From: Ciona savignyi
Taxonomy: Eukaryota; Chordata; Ascidiacea; Phlebobranchia; Cionidae
Direction: 5' to 3'
Length of the DNA: 64,000 nucleotides
Assembly: GCA_000149265.1 (NCBI GenBank)
Contig: CH003416.1
Coordinates: 165,886-229,885, forward strand
Below are positions 1 through 13,000 of this stretch, in pieces. The position numbers and the translations under genes are program-made. How positions within the stretch are numbered: position 1 is the stretch's first letter; every line of letters starts with the position of its first letter. Below the pieces are notes generated by a model, which was not told the DNA's origin, made no database searches, and saw only the letters and a list, made by a program, of their open reading frames with translations.

Positions 1-2880
1 TCACCCAGTATTGCCATACAACCTCACCCAGTGTTGCCGTACAACCTTACCCAGTATTGCTGTACAACCTCACCCAGTATTGCCATACAACCTCCCCAGT
101 AATGACGTACATCACCCAGTAATGACGTACATCACCAAGTATTGACATACAACCTCACCCAGTATTGCCATACAACCTCACCCAGTATTGACATACAACC
201 TCACCCAGTATTGCCGTACAACCTCAGCCAGTATTGCCATACAACCTCCCCAGTAATGACGTACAACATCACCCAGTATTGACATACAACATCACCCAGT
301 ATTGACATACAACCTCACCCAGTATTGCTACACAGCCTCACCCAGTATTGCTACACAACCTCACCCAGTATGGCGTACAACCTCACCCAGTATTGCTACA
401 CAACCTATCCAATATTGACATGCAACATCACCCAGTATTGCTGTACAACCTCACCCAGTATTGCCGTACGACATCACCCAGTATTGCCATACGACATCAC
501 CCAGTATTGCCGTACAACCTCACCCAGTATTTCCGTACAACCTCACCCAGTATTGCTACACAACCTATCCAATATTGACATGCAACATCACCCAGTATTG
601 CCGTACAACCTCACCCAGTATTTTCATACAACCTCACCCAGTATTGCCGTACAACCTCACCCAGTATTGCTACACAACCTCACCCAGTATTGCTACACAA
701 CCTCACCCAGTATTGCTACACAACCTCACCCAGTATTGCTGCACAACCTCACCATTGCGGTACAACCTTACCCAGTATTGCTGCAGAACTTCACCCAGTA
801 TTGCTACACAACCTCACCCAGTATTGCTACACAACCTCACCCAGTATTGCTACACAACCTTACCCAGTATTGAAGTACAACCTCACCCAGTATTGCCGCA
901 AAACCTCACCCAGTATTGCTGCACAACCTCATCCAGTATTGCTGCACAACCTCATCCAGTATTAGTGCACAACCTCACCCAGTATTTGCGCACAACCTCA
1001 CCCAGTATTTATGTACAACCTCACCCAGTATTGAAGTACAACCTCACCCAGTATTGATGTACAACCTTACCCAGTAATGAAACACAACGTCACACAGTAT
1101 TGCCATATAACCTCACCCAGTATTGCCGTACAACCTCACCCAGTATTTGCGCACAACCTCACCCAGTATTGACGTACAACCTCACCCAGTATTGACATAA
1201 AACCTTACCCAGTATTGCCATACAACCTTACCCAGTAATAAAACACAACGTCACACAGTATTGCCGTAAAACCTAACCCAGTATTGCGATACAACCTCAC
1301 CCAGTATTTGTGCACAAGCTTACCCAGCATTGATGTACAACCTAACCCAGTATTGACGTACAACCTTACCCAGTATTGCCGTACAACCTTACCCAGTAAT
1401 GAAACACAACCTCACCCAGTATTGCCATACAACCTCACCCAGTATTGATGTACAACCGCACCCAGTATTGCCGTACAAAACATCACCCAGTATTTGCGCA
1501 CAACCTCACCCAGTATTGCCATACAACCTCACCTAGTATTTGCGCACAACCTTACCCAGCATTGAAGTACAACCTAAGCCAGTATTGACGTACAACCTTA
1601 CCCAGTATTGCCGTACAACCTTACCCAGTAATGAAACACAACCTCACCCAGTATTGCCATACAACATCACCCAGTAATGAAACACAACGTCACACAGTAT
1701 TGCCGTATAACCGCACCCAGTATTGCCGTACAAAACATCACCCATTATTTGCGCACAACCTCACTCAGTATTGACGAACAACCTCACCCAGTATTGACAT
1801 ACAACCTCACCCAGTATTGACATACCACATCACCCAGTAATGAAACACTACGCACACAGTATTGCCGTATAACCTCACCCAGTATTGCTGTACACTGTAC
1901 AGCCGCAACCAGTATTGCCGTACAACATTGCCCAGTAATGAAACACAACCTTACCCAGTATTGCCATACAACCTCACCCAGTATTTGCGCACAACCTTAC
2001 CCAGCATTGATGTACAGCCTAACCCAGTATTGACGTACAACCTCACCTAGCATTGCTGTACAACCTTACCCAGTATTGCCGTACAACCTCACCCAGTATT
2101 GCCGTACAACCTCACCCATTATTGCCAAAATACCTCACCCAGTATTGCCGTACAACCTCACCCAGTATTGCTGTACAGCCTCACCCAGTATTGCTGTACA
2201 ACATCGCCCAGTATTGCCGTACAAGCTTACCCAGTATTGTCATACAACCTCACACAGTATTGCCGCACAACCTCACCCAGTATTGCTGTACAACCTTACC
2301 CAGTATTGCTGTACAGTCTCACCCAGTATTGCCGTACAATATTGCCCAGTATTGCCGTACAACCTCACCCAGTATTGCCGTACAGCCTCCCCCAGTATTG
2401 CTGTACAGTCTCACCCAGTATTGCCGGACAACCTCACCCAGTATTGCCGCACAGGCACAACTCTACCCACTATTGCTGTATGGTGCAACATCACCCAGTA
2501 TTGCCGTGCAACCTCACCCAGTATTACCGTATAATTTTAACCAGTATTGCCGTACACCATCACCAAGTATTGCCGTACAACATCACCCAGTATTGCCATG
2601 CTACATCACCCGGTATTGCCATGCAACATCACCCGGTATTGCCGTGCAACCTCAACCAGTATTGCCGTAAAACATCACCCAGTATTGCCGCACAACCTTA
2701 CCCACTATTGGCACACAATCTTTCCCAGTATTGCCGGAAACATCAGACAGATTAGGATACAACCTCACTCAGTATTGCCACATAACATTACCTAGTGTTG
2801 CCGTACAACCTTACCCAGTATTGAGACACCTCATCCAGTATTGCCCTGTAACCTTACCCAATATTGCCGTACAACACTCA
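1..2880. repeat. 23-bp minisatellite array
   Basis: Tandem array of a roughly 23-bp unit with the near-constant core acctcacccagtattg followed by a variable ccgtaca/ctacaca-type heptamer. About 120 units are present, the array starts before base 1, and units decay towards 2880. Because 23 is not a multiple of three, all three forward frames stay open for long runs and repeat every 23 residues; these frames are by-products of the repeat and not genes. Variants such as aatgaaacacaac and tttgcgcac recur together around 1070-1700, suggesting higher-order amplification. Confidence 0.95.
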
Positions 2881-4003
2881 GTTTAGTGTCTACACAAAAC
2901 TAGCCTAGTGATGCTATAATGTCAGTACACAATCTTACCTAGTAGCAGCAAACGACTTCCACGATGTTGTCACAGACATCTTCGGCCACAGTATTAGCCG
3001 GCAACCTTAACCGGTCGCTTAACATTTTACTAATACCTGTAGTTTTGGTAGTTTAATATGTACCACACTAAAATAACGGTAACTGCCCAATTGAACATGC
3101 TAAAATGGAATTCTAACTAATCCTCCGAAGCTTTTCAGGCTACACCAACGTACGCTACCACACACTGTTTAATCTGAAAATAAGTCATGCGTAACCATTG
3201 CGATGATTTTACAAAATATGGCCGATCAACCATAATATGCTTAATCGCCGTACCATGTGGGATGAAAATACGACCATGGCTGCATACTATGCGCTAATCA
3301 TACCAAGCCATGTCCCATACTATGGGCTAATCCGTAACGAATCGGGTGACACTTTCAACCATCCAGTACTGGTCGCGCTTTACCGCACACTTTTCTTCAG
3401 GGCTTTATATCGTTTGATCCTAATTAAATTTGGATTTGTTCTTTTGCCTAGGTTTGGCGGCCGCGTCCGCTATATTTATTACATTATATCCCTATTTTTT
3501 TTAATGACGTGTTTTAACGACTGTTCGTTTTGCCGTCTTTTCCCGTTCCTGTGTCGAGATTATATTCGTTTGCCATTTTTAAAAAACTGGGGCAAAAAAT
3601 GAATAAACTAAACTAAACTAAATCCACGTAGTAAAACAATAATACGCAATCAAACCCTTTGGGTGCTAAACATGTAGTCAGCACTCTTTAGTTTTTCGAG
3701 GGTTACCGACCGCTTCCGTTATATTCACATTTTTATACATCATTTTTCTGTATTACAAAATAAAGTAAAACCAAGCCCCCCGTAACAGAATAACACGCCA
3801 ATAGTTATGAAATTAGTACGGCGGTTAATGTTGTCAAGTGAAAGTTTTAAATGCGGGAAATAGAAAAAAGTTTAAGGTGTTTTAGAAATTTTTCGTTGTT
3901 CCAAATTGTTTATTTACACGACCAAATTAAAAAAAGTATTTAATGTTATAATTTAAACAGTTTCAGTAGATCTAGAAGGACGTGAACGCAAATTTGTGGT
4001 AAA
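2881..4003. other. Intergenic region between minisatellite and CNTROB
   Basis: No gene I can support. A 121-codon open frame at 3237-3602 contains a short internal near-repeat (catactatg..gctaatc twice) and no recognisable domain. It is followed by ctaaa repeats at 3603-3625. A possible 3' splice acceptor (aacagtttcag) lies at 3956-3966, 37 bases before the CNTROB start codon, and could mark a 5'UTR intron or a trans-splice site. Confidence 0.5.
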
Positions 4004-7000
4004 ATGGCGGGGCATATTTCCGAAGAAGACTTGTTAAGCGGTATAGAACTTTTACCAACAACAGAACCTACTACACCAAGTAATCTTGCGACGGCACCAC
4101 AGAAAGAAGAAAGGTAATTTCACAGTATTTTACACATGTATGGGTCAGATTGCAAAGCATCTGATTTTTGAATCTCAAAGATTTAAATCTGAGAATAAAA
4201 ATAAGATTTAAACACTTACCTCGGTACCTCTAAATACTACAGGAGCGCTTGGACCGCTTGGAGCGCATGGATCGCTTAAATCGCTTGGAGCGCTTAAATC
4301 GCTTGGATCGCTTGGAGCGCTTACTATACTTAGTAATTACAAAAGCCATGATATTAATGTTAGGGTTGGGGTTAAAGTTAGTTCTGGGGTTGAGATTAGT
4401 GTTTGGGAAGGGGTTAAAATTACTTTCCATAGCAATCTAAGTGATCCAAGCGCTCCAAGCGGTCCTGTAGTATTTAGAGGCACCCCACTTACCTGTGTGA
4501 TAACGCTGCTTGAATTTTTAAGAAAGTGGAATAAAAAAACATATACCCAATATCCATTACATAGGACGGTTAAAAACGGTTTTCATTTTAGCTATGAAGT
4601 CACAACAAAGAAATTAGATCTGACTAGGGACAGAAAGGTAGTCTGATTTTTCTCTGATGGGTGGCGCTATTTATTTTTTGGGAATTATCTGGGGAGTGAC
4701 GATTTTCAAGTGTTAAGCGGCTGAGCGTTACCTCTAAATACTCTTGATCGCTTGGACCGCTTGGATCGCATGGAGCGCTTGAATCGCTGGAATCGCTTGG
4801 AGCGCTTGGACCGCTTACTATACTTCGTAATTACAAAAGCCATGATATTAATGTTAAGGTTGGGGTTAAAGTTTGTTCTGGGGTTGAGATTAGTGTTTGG
4901 GACAGGGTAAGAATTACTTTTCATAGCAATCTAAGTGATCCAGGTGCTCCAAGCGGTTCTGTAGTATTTAGAGACACCCGCGACTGAGAGGTTGTATACT
5001 AGATTTAGCACTTACTAATCGTATTCCTCGTTAGTATAGTGGTAAGTCTCCTGGCCTGTTACGCGAGAGACTATGGTTCGATTCCCTGACGGGAAGATTT
5101 TTTTGGCTTTTTTAACTCTTTTGTTTCTTAGTTATACACAAACTCATCATAACGCCGCATTCAGCTTGGCTAAAGTAATCGATCTTATAACATTAAAGCT
5201 CATTGCAGTTTTATCACTTTATACTTTTATTTAATTGTAAACACTATTTACTTAAAATGCGTAAATGGTGTAATAAACATGGGGCTAGATTTAGTGTTAG
5301 TCTTGCGGTTGAGATTAGTGTTTAGGAATGGGTTAAAATTAGTGTTCGTAATTTTAGTTAGTAGTTTCCCTCCTCCCCGCTTTAGTACAGCTGATAAATA
5401 GCGCCATCCAGCAGAGAAAAATCAGACTACCGTTCTGTCTCTAACCGTATGTAAAGAAATTATTTTCAACCGCAACTACATGTTGTAGTTTGGTTACCTA
5501 TCCCAGTCTATGAGCGATATAAACTTGTTTATAATGAAATCAAAACTCCCCGAATAAGGATCTGCATGTTGTGGGGATACTCTCGTAATTGACCTTCAGC
5601 ATACACAGTTTCTTGTACATTTCAAGTACAGTTTCGTTTGAGACCACTAATTAATTAAATGCATAAATTTGATTTTCATGGTTTGTAAAATTGAGGAATG
5701 ATGACACTTTCTGAATTTGTCGTACCAAATCTTCCACATCGCACCAGACTGGTAGTGGCAGACTGTATGCCCCCTGAAAATCCGCAACTCTTGGCATTGA
5801 AATTTTCCTTCCTAATAATCATTTCGAAGCTCAGTGATAACAAGTTTTGTTTCATGCTTTTATATCATTATCACTTTTTTGTTAAAACTTTTAAGTTTGG
5901 ATCCTAATAATTTGTATTAAGAATCGAATCTGTTGTGATTTGGACACTGCTGCGAACTAGTTGTTTCACCCTATTTAAATCTTTTTATTTTTTTTCACAG
6001 CAGTATATTAGAAGACAGCATTTCATCAATGAAAGGTGCCTCATCTCACCAATCCCCTGATAAACTTCCAAGTTCATACTTCACCACATCTGTGCATGAA
6101 GTCCAGAAGAAGCTCCGGGATTCACTCGCTTCTAGTCTAAGGAGAGAAGCCGAGATGAAGAGCTCTTGGTTTGAATCACCTGGAGAGGTGAGGGTTACTT
6201 CTGAAGTGGAAAAACACAATGGCCATAGTTCCCCTATGAAGCTTGACACTCCTATTAAAGTGCATGTCGATGATACAGCCACCACTTTACAATCAAAGCT
6301 ACAATTATTGAGCCCTTCTGAACATGTCGGGCCAAATATTTGCCTATCTAGCCAATTTCCTTCAGGAATTTCCCCAATAAAAACAGGTGGTGGTGAAAAT
6401 CTAAAATCGCCATTCAGCGAAAATACAAACCCTCAATCAAATGAAGATATTAACACTCAGCAACTTCTAACATTCATTAAGAATTTGGAAAAGGGGCCAA
6501 AATCGGACCAAACTGTTGCATCACAATTATCTCAATTATCAGTTCTGCTCAAGCAAAGCACTGACTTGCAACCAAGAGTTTCAGAATATAATCCGACAAA
6601 GAAAATTGTCCTTAAATCTCCAAGCAAGCCGGAAATGAAATCTACTGTTGACATGGTATTCAAATCAAACAAATTTAGATCAGATAGTTCTAAATCTTCA
6701 ACCTCAAACCGTGATAAAACAAATCGTAAAAAGAAATCAACTGCTGTATTGGATCAAGATAAACATGTCAGTCTTTTAAAACCGAAGGTACCAACTGGAA
6801 AATCTGTGCAGGTATGGCTGTTAAATTAGGGTGTTAGATTTTATATGCAAACGTCAACGCAATGTCTTTGCAAGCATGCGACAATAAATAACAATGATAA
6901 GGAACATTTATTTTATGGTTTGACCTTAAATGAATTGTGGACTTTAACAAAAAAAAGCACAATAAAATTTTGTTTATTTTCAGTTTTTCCAACAAGAATC

Positions 7001-10000
7001 TAAACCAAACTCAAAAAAAATAAAGAAAAGGGTCAACAACACTGAGGAAACGAGTAAATCGGAAATATCTTGTCGATCTGTGAATGATATGTTAGTTGTT
7101 AGAAATCATTTACAAACCATGCTCAATCTACGGAAAGTTGATGGTAGGTTTTTTAATTGTAACTATTTTATTGATATGTTAGTGTCTTGCAAAACCAGTT
7201 ACTTATGTCATGAACATTAAATTTGTCCACACTAAGTTTAATGTTGTATTTAAGTTTGCCCTATTTATTTGGTGATAGGCTAATCATTTATGAATGAAAT
7301 CCACGAATGAAGGTCTTTGTTTCCGACCACTAATATATAAATATTTAAACTAACCAACTGGTTTGAAATATTTTTATATTTACTGTTTTTTATATTTAAT
7401 CTGTTATTTCAGCACAAGCATTAGATCCACCTGCGCCTGACTTGTACAATAATACAGATGATAGTAAAAACGAAGACACTTTCAGAAGCACTGATACTGC
7501 TACACTCTTAAGGTTTTTTCTCTAGTTCATCATGCCAAGGGGCACGATTCTTTCAGTATTGTCCTATGTATATTGCAGATCCCCATCCATGCTTTCTTTA
7601 ATAGTTTGTTCAGCATTCCCCCCCCCCAAAATACAATCCACCCTTTAAACAAAAATTATAATAATACAGAAAACCAGCTTTCAATCATATATTTAAAATA
7701 TAGATATATTTTATTAACCATCTTTATCTGGTCTAATTTGAGTAGGCTACTTTATCTGCTCTAATTTAAGTTTTGCCGATTACTTTTTATTATGACTCCT
7801 CCTTAGGACTCATCCATCCGATTTGGTTCCTTCATTTACCTCGGACAACGGTGAGATATCTGCTGAAATGACTGACAGTTTAACTTCAGATGTATTCTCC
7901 ATGTTAAAAACCAACAAGCAACGTTCTACACGGTCCTCCGTAGACTCAAGTATATCTGCTGAGAATGGAATTTTAAGAGACACACTGGAAAAAGAAAAGT
8001 AAATTAATAAAAGTACATTTGTATGTAAACTATAATTTTACAACTCTTTTTAATACTAGACTTATATGTTGTATAATGTATCATTTAATACATTTACTTA
8101 CCAAGCTGGAAAAGTTGTGTAATATTTACTGAAAGGGGTCAAAAAGCAATTAATTTACTTCTTTGAATTATAAGTTCATACATCAGTAAAGCAGTGCTTT
8201 TTATCTGTGAGGGTCCATTGGGTCTGCAAAAGTTTTTCATGAGGATTACTAAATGTTGTATGTATAAGATAGAATTAAATTGTGTAAACTACAAAATGAC
8301 GGCTTGTTCTTTAAAAGAATATCATGCCATTACATTAACCGTTTTTATTAAGACATAATACACAGCTTTGGGTCAAATTATCAAGGGATCCATGTAGGGA
8401 TGGACAAACTAGAATAATTTAGAATAGTTTGCTATTCTAGAACAGTTTTTAAATACTAATTTTAAACCTAAAATTTAAAATCGTACTTTAGAATAGTTTT
8501 GCTTATTGGTTTGGCTATCCAATATTAAAAGAACTACAGTATAGTGTTTTGCAAATTGGTGGGTGTGCAAATAAAAAATTATTTGTACAAATTCAGTTGC
8601 TGGAAACATAACAAATTATTTTATTATATAGGTGTATATAAACAGGATGCATTTAAATGTTGAGATACCACTATTTTTGTTACTATGATAATACTATTCT
8701 GAATTTAATTCTAGACATTTGTTTGGGACAGATATAGAAGGCAACATTGTGAAAAGCAGATCCAGAAACTACAGAAGAAGATGTTGGAAATCCAACAAGA
8801 GCTGGCAGTTGCTCATTCGGTGGATAAAAAGAAGGATCTCATGATTGAACAACTTGATAAGGTTCGGCAGAATTTGGGTTTCAAAATTTTATTTAAAAAT
8901 AATATGCTCATCTGGTCATCAACTTGTTTTTAATGAGTATTTAGTAGTTTGATATTGTCTTAAAACATTTTAAGTTTAACCATTTGACTGTTTCATACTA
9001 ATACTTTTTTGAATGCGTGATGTGATAATAACTGTTTAATTTGTGTGTTCCTCTGAAATGACAGTTAAAAGAAATGTGTATGCAACAAAGTTAATTAGCA
9101 TTGCATTATCTTTTTTGTCACCCTACAGCACAATACAACTGATGCACAATGGAAATTACCTTAGGGTGTAACCGATGTATACTGGTTTGTGAACTCAGTT
9201 GACGTTGGTAGTCGGTTGTGTGATTTAAGCTTATCTAGGTTATTAGTTGTATTGTTTAAGCCCATGACATTAAAATCTTATTACATAAAATACATAACAA
9301 TATTAAAGTTTAAATATACTGTTATAATACTCCTATTGTGTGTTTATGTATTGTGTAGTTTGCATTTCTACATCATTGTGGTCTCTGAATCTAATGCAGA
9401 CAAGAAACACTTAAAATTAACAAAAGTTACTCTGGAGTGTATTGTGGCAGCTGATTACTAAAGCAGGCCAATTAACAAATTTTATTTGGTTTTTGGGAGG
9501 TTTAAAGTAATTAAAACTGATAAGTGTAAAATGACAATTGGTTGATTGAGAATTCATAGAGAATTGTCTGCAAAACTGAAGTTATTCTGCAGATAAGTTA
9601 AATATAAAAATTAAATTAAGCAGTGTAAAAAAAACATTGAAGGAAAACAATTATATAACATTAAAACTAACGCTAATTTTTTAACTGTGTATATTTTTTT
9701 AATAGTCAAATGAAAAAAAAAAACTAACTAAAAACAGGCCAGTCTAGGTCAGATTTTATATCTGAACTCATTACAAAATTCTTAGTGGTGTGTAAAATTA
9801 AAAATATCTTCTAATATTGTTTTGACAATCTTTTTATATTCTAACTAATATCTATCATATGGTTTAATTTTTTATTTTTAATCTCCCAGACATTAGCGAA
9901 AGTGGTTGAAGGTTGGAAGTCACATGAATCAAACCTCGTCAAATCTGTGGAGAAGCTCACCAGGGAGGGTGAATCCTGGAAGGAAGAGTCAGTTAAACTC

Positions 10001-13000
10001 AAAGAGGTTGTTTGTTGTTAAAGAGCAATTTATAAAATCATGGTGGTAAAATAGTGGCACTAATTCTGTTTTTTATTATACTTAAATTTGCCAATTTCTA
10101 TATAGGTACAAATATGAAAGCTTTAATTGCAATTTGGTTCATCTTTAGTTAAAGGGCTCCACACACATATAGCGTTTTGCGCAATCCTTAGCGTTTCTCG
10201 CGTCTTATCATCCTTCTTTACAAGCGTTGTGTTTCAGAGACACGCAAGACCATGCACACACACTCCCGTTTATGATGACATATTGCATCAAAACATTCCC
10301 ACACGGTTTTGTTTACTGGTCATTAGAACGATTGTATTCATGAGTAAAAAACGAATTAATCCAAAAAATGTCAAATTTCTTCACTTTATTGTCACTAAAT
10401 GAACAGTCGGCTCAAATATCCCTAGACACACAGCTGCCACATTTAGAGATAAATTAAAAATCTACTATGTGTGCCCAGTGGGGAAGCTTTCATGGTAAAG
10501 TAAAGTTGTTAATCGCTGCTAACTTAAAAATATCAGTCCTTCAGTATCGGTACCATAATTAAATAGTGAATTGTATGACATATAACCACTAACTGTACAT
10601 ATTTTCTAGACATATCAGGGCTCTACATAAAGATTTAAGAGCACTTGTCCTGTAGGACAAGTTCAGTACCAAATTGACCTGTCCCATTTAGCTTGAAACA
10701 CTTGTCCCATAAAAAAATCACAATTTAAATCCCCAATTCCCGCTGTTCCAAACCATTAACACATCATTAAACGATTACGTTATAACTCCCCAAAAGACGT
10801 TCCTTATCAGGGCCAAAAATCCGCGTCAGTAATCACTCGAGTAACGCAGTAAATCAATATCTGCATAATTGTAGCCATAGCTTCATCAGCTGTTTTCCCA
10901 TTTATACTACGTAGTTTAGCAGCAGTAAATTTTTCGAAACTGTCGTACATATCATCCTGCACAATGTTTGTCTGAGCTGCACTTTTCAAATATTCAGAAT
11001 TTCTCTCCAGAATACAAATTAGGCCTTGCTAGTAATAAAGTGAGGGGATATTAGAGCTGAGGATATCTAAATTTTGATAACTATTAATAAATGATTAGAA
11101 AAAAATTAGTTAACCAGTAGTGGTCCACACAAATTTGAATATTTTCAATTGGACATTTCAAGAGCAACATAAAGTAAAGTACATTGGTAAAAAAGTTGTT
11201 TAGGTGAACAGTTTTTTTTTGGTTGACTGACAAATCGGTTAACCGTTACCAGTCTGGTACCTGATTTTAAAGTTATGTACAAAAAAATAATGACCTGCAA
11301 AATCAGATTTGGAATCCCTCTTTCTTTTATTGTGCTGTTGCTGTTGTGCAGACCGCAGTAACTCAGCCGGCGAATGGCGATTAATCCCAAAATAATTTTA
11401 TTCCAAGGTAATAGTCACATTGCTATTGTACATTATAGATGGTAGTTGGGCTGGAGAATGAGCTGGCCAAGTCACTCGAAGAGTTGGTAAATGCAAAGGA
11501 AACAATTGTCCGTTTACAAGAAGGTGAAAATCGATCGAAAAAAACATATCAGGTATTTATGGCAACAAGTTTTATATTCTATATGTTGTAATCCCTAGCG
11601 CCGATTTCTATTTTGACCTACAGTTTTTATATGATTATACATTTAAATCTAAACATTTTCTATAACTTAAACTATTTTAGATGTCATTGCCTAAATACCG
11701 ATTATTTAGATATTATTTATTTATAAAACACCCACACTAACATTTTCCACCAATCCGCCATTCCATTTCATTCTATCGTTACTTGGTATTTTTTCACATC
11801 TGTATATGATCTCCTTTCACTGTAACTTTTTATTTCCATCACTCACTGCTACCTTCCTTCTCTCTTTACTTTTTGTCCTCCTCTTTAATTTCCTCTAATT
11901 TGTTTTACCCTTTAAAATCACCCCTTCCCCTACAATTTCCATTAATCCCAACTCACTCTTCTTCTTTCTCTTTCTTATTTTATCTCTCTTTTTCTGTGAT
12001 TGTGGCCTTTACTTCCAACTATATTACTTGCCCTTTTATGTGCAATTTTATTGCGGCTAACACCTGGTTTACACTATCTCCATGTTTAAAACACCTTGCA
12101 CTTAAAACATATCTGTTCAGAGCAGGAGTAGTGCAAAGACAGAGTTGTGTTTTCAAATGATAAAATATGAATTTGACTTGATTTAATATGTTTGTGTTAT
12201 CAACAATTATTTTATTTAACACCATTTGTAGTTTTTGACTTATAAAGGTTGGGTTGTATGCCACATTTTGTTAGCCTCTGTTATTCAAATGACACCGCTT
12301 CAAATGACACTAACAAAAAAATTCGCATTTTGTTTGTCTGTTATAACTTTATATGAATCATGCAATAAATCACTTAAAAGGCATTGGATGGTCAAATTAA
12401 TTATGTTGTCATTTAGAATTTTATTGGAATTGTTGTTCAAATTGAATTTAAAATTTTGCAACATCTGCCATTTGCCATAATGTTGTCAACCCACAATCTT
12501 TATTTAGAAAGAAATTAGGAGATTATAGCAGAAGAGAGCAGACATTCTCATATATTTGTAAATATTAAATTAACATAATAATAATGTTAACCCAGTATTA
12601 ATGCCGGCATAAATCTTAATTTTAAAATAATGATTAACATACGTATTGTGTCTACAAAAAAATCGTTTTTGCTTTTTTAACATTGTGGCTTAATTGTTAA
12701 TAAGTAGGTTGTTGCCATGGCTGACACACCAAATTGGATCTAAATTTTCTGCTCACATTTTCGATTTGTTTATTNNNNNNNNNNNNNNNNNNNNNNNNNN
12801 NNNNNNNNNNNNNNNNNNNNNNNNNNNNNNNNNNNNNNNNNNNNNNNNNNNNNNNNNNNNNNNNNNNNNNNNNNNNNNNNNNNNNNNNNNNNNNNNNNNN
12901 NNNNNNNNNNNNNNNNNNNNNNNNNNNNNNNNNNNNNNNNNNNNNNNNNNNNNNNNNNNNNNNNNNNNNNNNNNNNNNNNNNNNNNAATAATGCATAAGA

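Larger units (their letters stand above)
4621..5447. repeat. Pair of ~54-bp inverted repeats flanking an 827-bp segment
   Basis: 4621-4674 and the reverse complement of 5393-5447 match closely (for example ggtagtctgatttttctctg in both). The enclosed segment holds MITE copy 2, the tRNA-like sequence and the MITE core fragment. It may be a non-autonomous DNA transposon with long terminal inverted repeats into which other elements inserted. Confidence 0.5.

Noticed and set aside
325..2795. Several long open frames with QPHPVLPYNLTQY-type repeats
   Set aside because: They are readings of the 23-bp minisatellite in different frames; overlapping frames on one strand with the same period and no start context are not genes.
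3237..3602. 121-codon open frame before CNTROB
   Set aside because: No domain, unusual composition, short internal repeat and no splice or homology support.
6046..6285. Antisense frame over CNTROB exon 2
   Set aside because: Shadow of the coding strand; the forward exon is supported by phase and homology.
11873..12160. Ser/Leu/Phe-rich frame in CNTROB intron 7
   Set aside because: Arises from a long pyrimidine-rich stretch (about 11740-12000); not in phase with neighbouring exons.
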